The position numbers were made by a program, and so were the translations under genes. 5,254 bases of DNA from Nanobdellota archaeon (GTDB taxonomy: Archaea > Nanobdellota > Nanobdellia > Woesearchaeales > UBA12501), in assembly GCA_018812465.1 (NCBI GenBank), contig JAHJCS010000094.1:1-5254 (forward strand), read 5' to 3'. Under the pieces are notes generated by a model. The model did no database searches, was not told where the DNA came from, and worked only from the letters and a program-made list of their open reading frames with translations. Shown here piece after piece: positions 4,843 to 5,254 of this stretch (position 1 is the first letter of the stretch; every line of letters begins with the position of its first letter).

Positions 4843-5254
4843 GTTTTTGTATTCTTTCCCCTGATAAAGGCAGACTTCTTGTGTGCCTCTAGCCCTTCTG
4901 CATCTGCTATCTTTCCAGCTATACTAGCCAATCTTTTTGCAGCTTCTTTGCTGATCTTCTGATAGGTCTGCAATCTTATGAAATCCTTTACTGACAATCC
5001 TCCTGTGTACCTTGCAGCCTTGCCTGTAGGTAAAATGTGGTTAGGCCCTGCGCAGTAATCACCGAATACCTCTGCTGAATTCTCTCCAATGAACATTGAT
5101 CCGAAATTCGTGAACTTTTTAGCATATTTCTCAGCATCTTTAATCTGGAGTTCCAGGTGTTCTGGAGATCTTTCATTGGCAATAGCTATTGCCTCATCTA
5201 TCTCCTTGAATATTATTATGCCTCCATTCTTGAGGGATTTCTCTGCAGTGTCCC
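4836..5254 (-). CDS. hisD: Histidinol dehydrogenase, C-terminal 138 residues (5' end outside window)
   Basis: The enzyme catalyses the last two steps of histidine synthesis, oxidising L-histidinol to L-histidine with two NAD+. The minus-strand frame is open from the window edge to TAA at 4838-4836; the ATG at 5096 is internal. In-window residue numbering shows SPEHLEL with the catalytic Glu31-His32 pair, and NSAEVFGDYCAGPNHILPTG (58-77) with Asp65 as a zinc ligand and His72 as a catalytic residue. EGLEAHKKS (119-127) carries His124, the C-terminal zinc ligand. These correspond to Glu326/His327, Asp360, His367 and His419 of the E. coli enzyme. The family is about 430 residues, so roughly two thirds lie beyond the window. 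All visible active-site residues are intact. It lies directly upstream of hisS on the same strand, suggesting a his operon. Confidence 0.95.
   Translation of the reverse strand, partial: DTAEKSLKNGGIIIFKEIDEAIAIANERSPEHLELQIKDAEKYAKKFTNFGSMFIGENSAEVFGDYCAGPNHILPTGKAARYTGGLSVKDFIRLQTYQKISKEAAKRLASIAGKIADAEGLEAHKKSAFIRGKNTKTI

Noticed and set aside
4836..5096. hisD as a short separate 86-residue gene starting at 5096
   Set aside because: The same frame continues without a stop to the window edge and encodes the catalytic PEHLEL motif upstream, so the ATG at 5096 is internal.
4988..5182. 64-codon minus-strand frame inside hisD
   Set aside because: It is an out-of-frame shadow of hisD, whose own frame is continuous and carries all catalytic motifs.

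Overview
This window looks like part of a small archaeal genome, most likely a DPANN lineage such as the Woesearchaeota/Pacearchaeota group. The evidence is a type II methionine aminopeptidase, an archaeal/ER-type (Ser-His) signal peptidase, a compact histidyl-tRNA synthetase, very short intergenic gaps, and archaeal TATA boxes about 26-31 bp upstream of start codons with almost no room for 5' leaders. The lineage is an inference from gene style. No rRNA, tRNA, mobile element or CRISPR array was seen.

Left part (1-1753): a 48-residue zinc-binding, very basic mini-protein lies on the minus strand (21-167). It is divergent from a membrane-anchored signal peptidase (281-796), and the ~113 bp between them holds one TATA box for each direction. 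A methionine aminopeptidase (map, 854-1753) follows with its own TATA box. The signal peptidase and map both process protein N-termini.

Middle part (1801-3525): a compact operon of three small genes (1830-2391) is joined by two ATGA stop/start overlaps. It encodes a 38-residue single-span membrane peptide, a 114-residue protein with two membrane spans and a long charged helix, and a 35-residue zinc ribbon. Two of the three are short enough to be missed by length-filtered gene calling, and the middle one would be called 42 codons too long by a longest-ORF rule. Two single genes of lineage-specific character follow. One is an unrecognised 167-residue soluble protein (2488-2991). The other is a 135-residue CheY-like receiver fold that seems to have lost the phosphoacceptor Asp, the switch Thr/Ser and the Lys (3118-3525). 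Their promoters resemble each other at nearly the same distance from the start.

Right part (3579-5254, minus strand): hisS (histidyl-tRNA synthetase) lies 24 bp downstream of hisD (histidinol dehydrogenase), whose N-terminal part is outside the window. The last step of histidine synthesis is thus next to the enzyme that uses histidine. A TATA box for hisS overlaps the hisD stop codon, and a Shine-Dalgarno-like site precedes the hisS ATG, so hisS may be expressed both within the his transcript and from its own leaderless transcript. The HisRS has an unusual motif 3. Convergent transcripts meet at 3526-3578.
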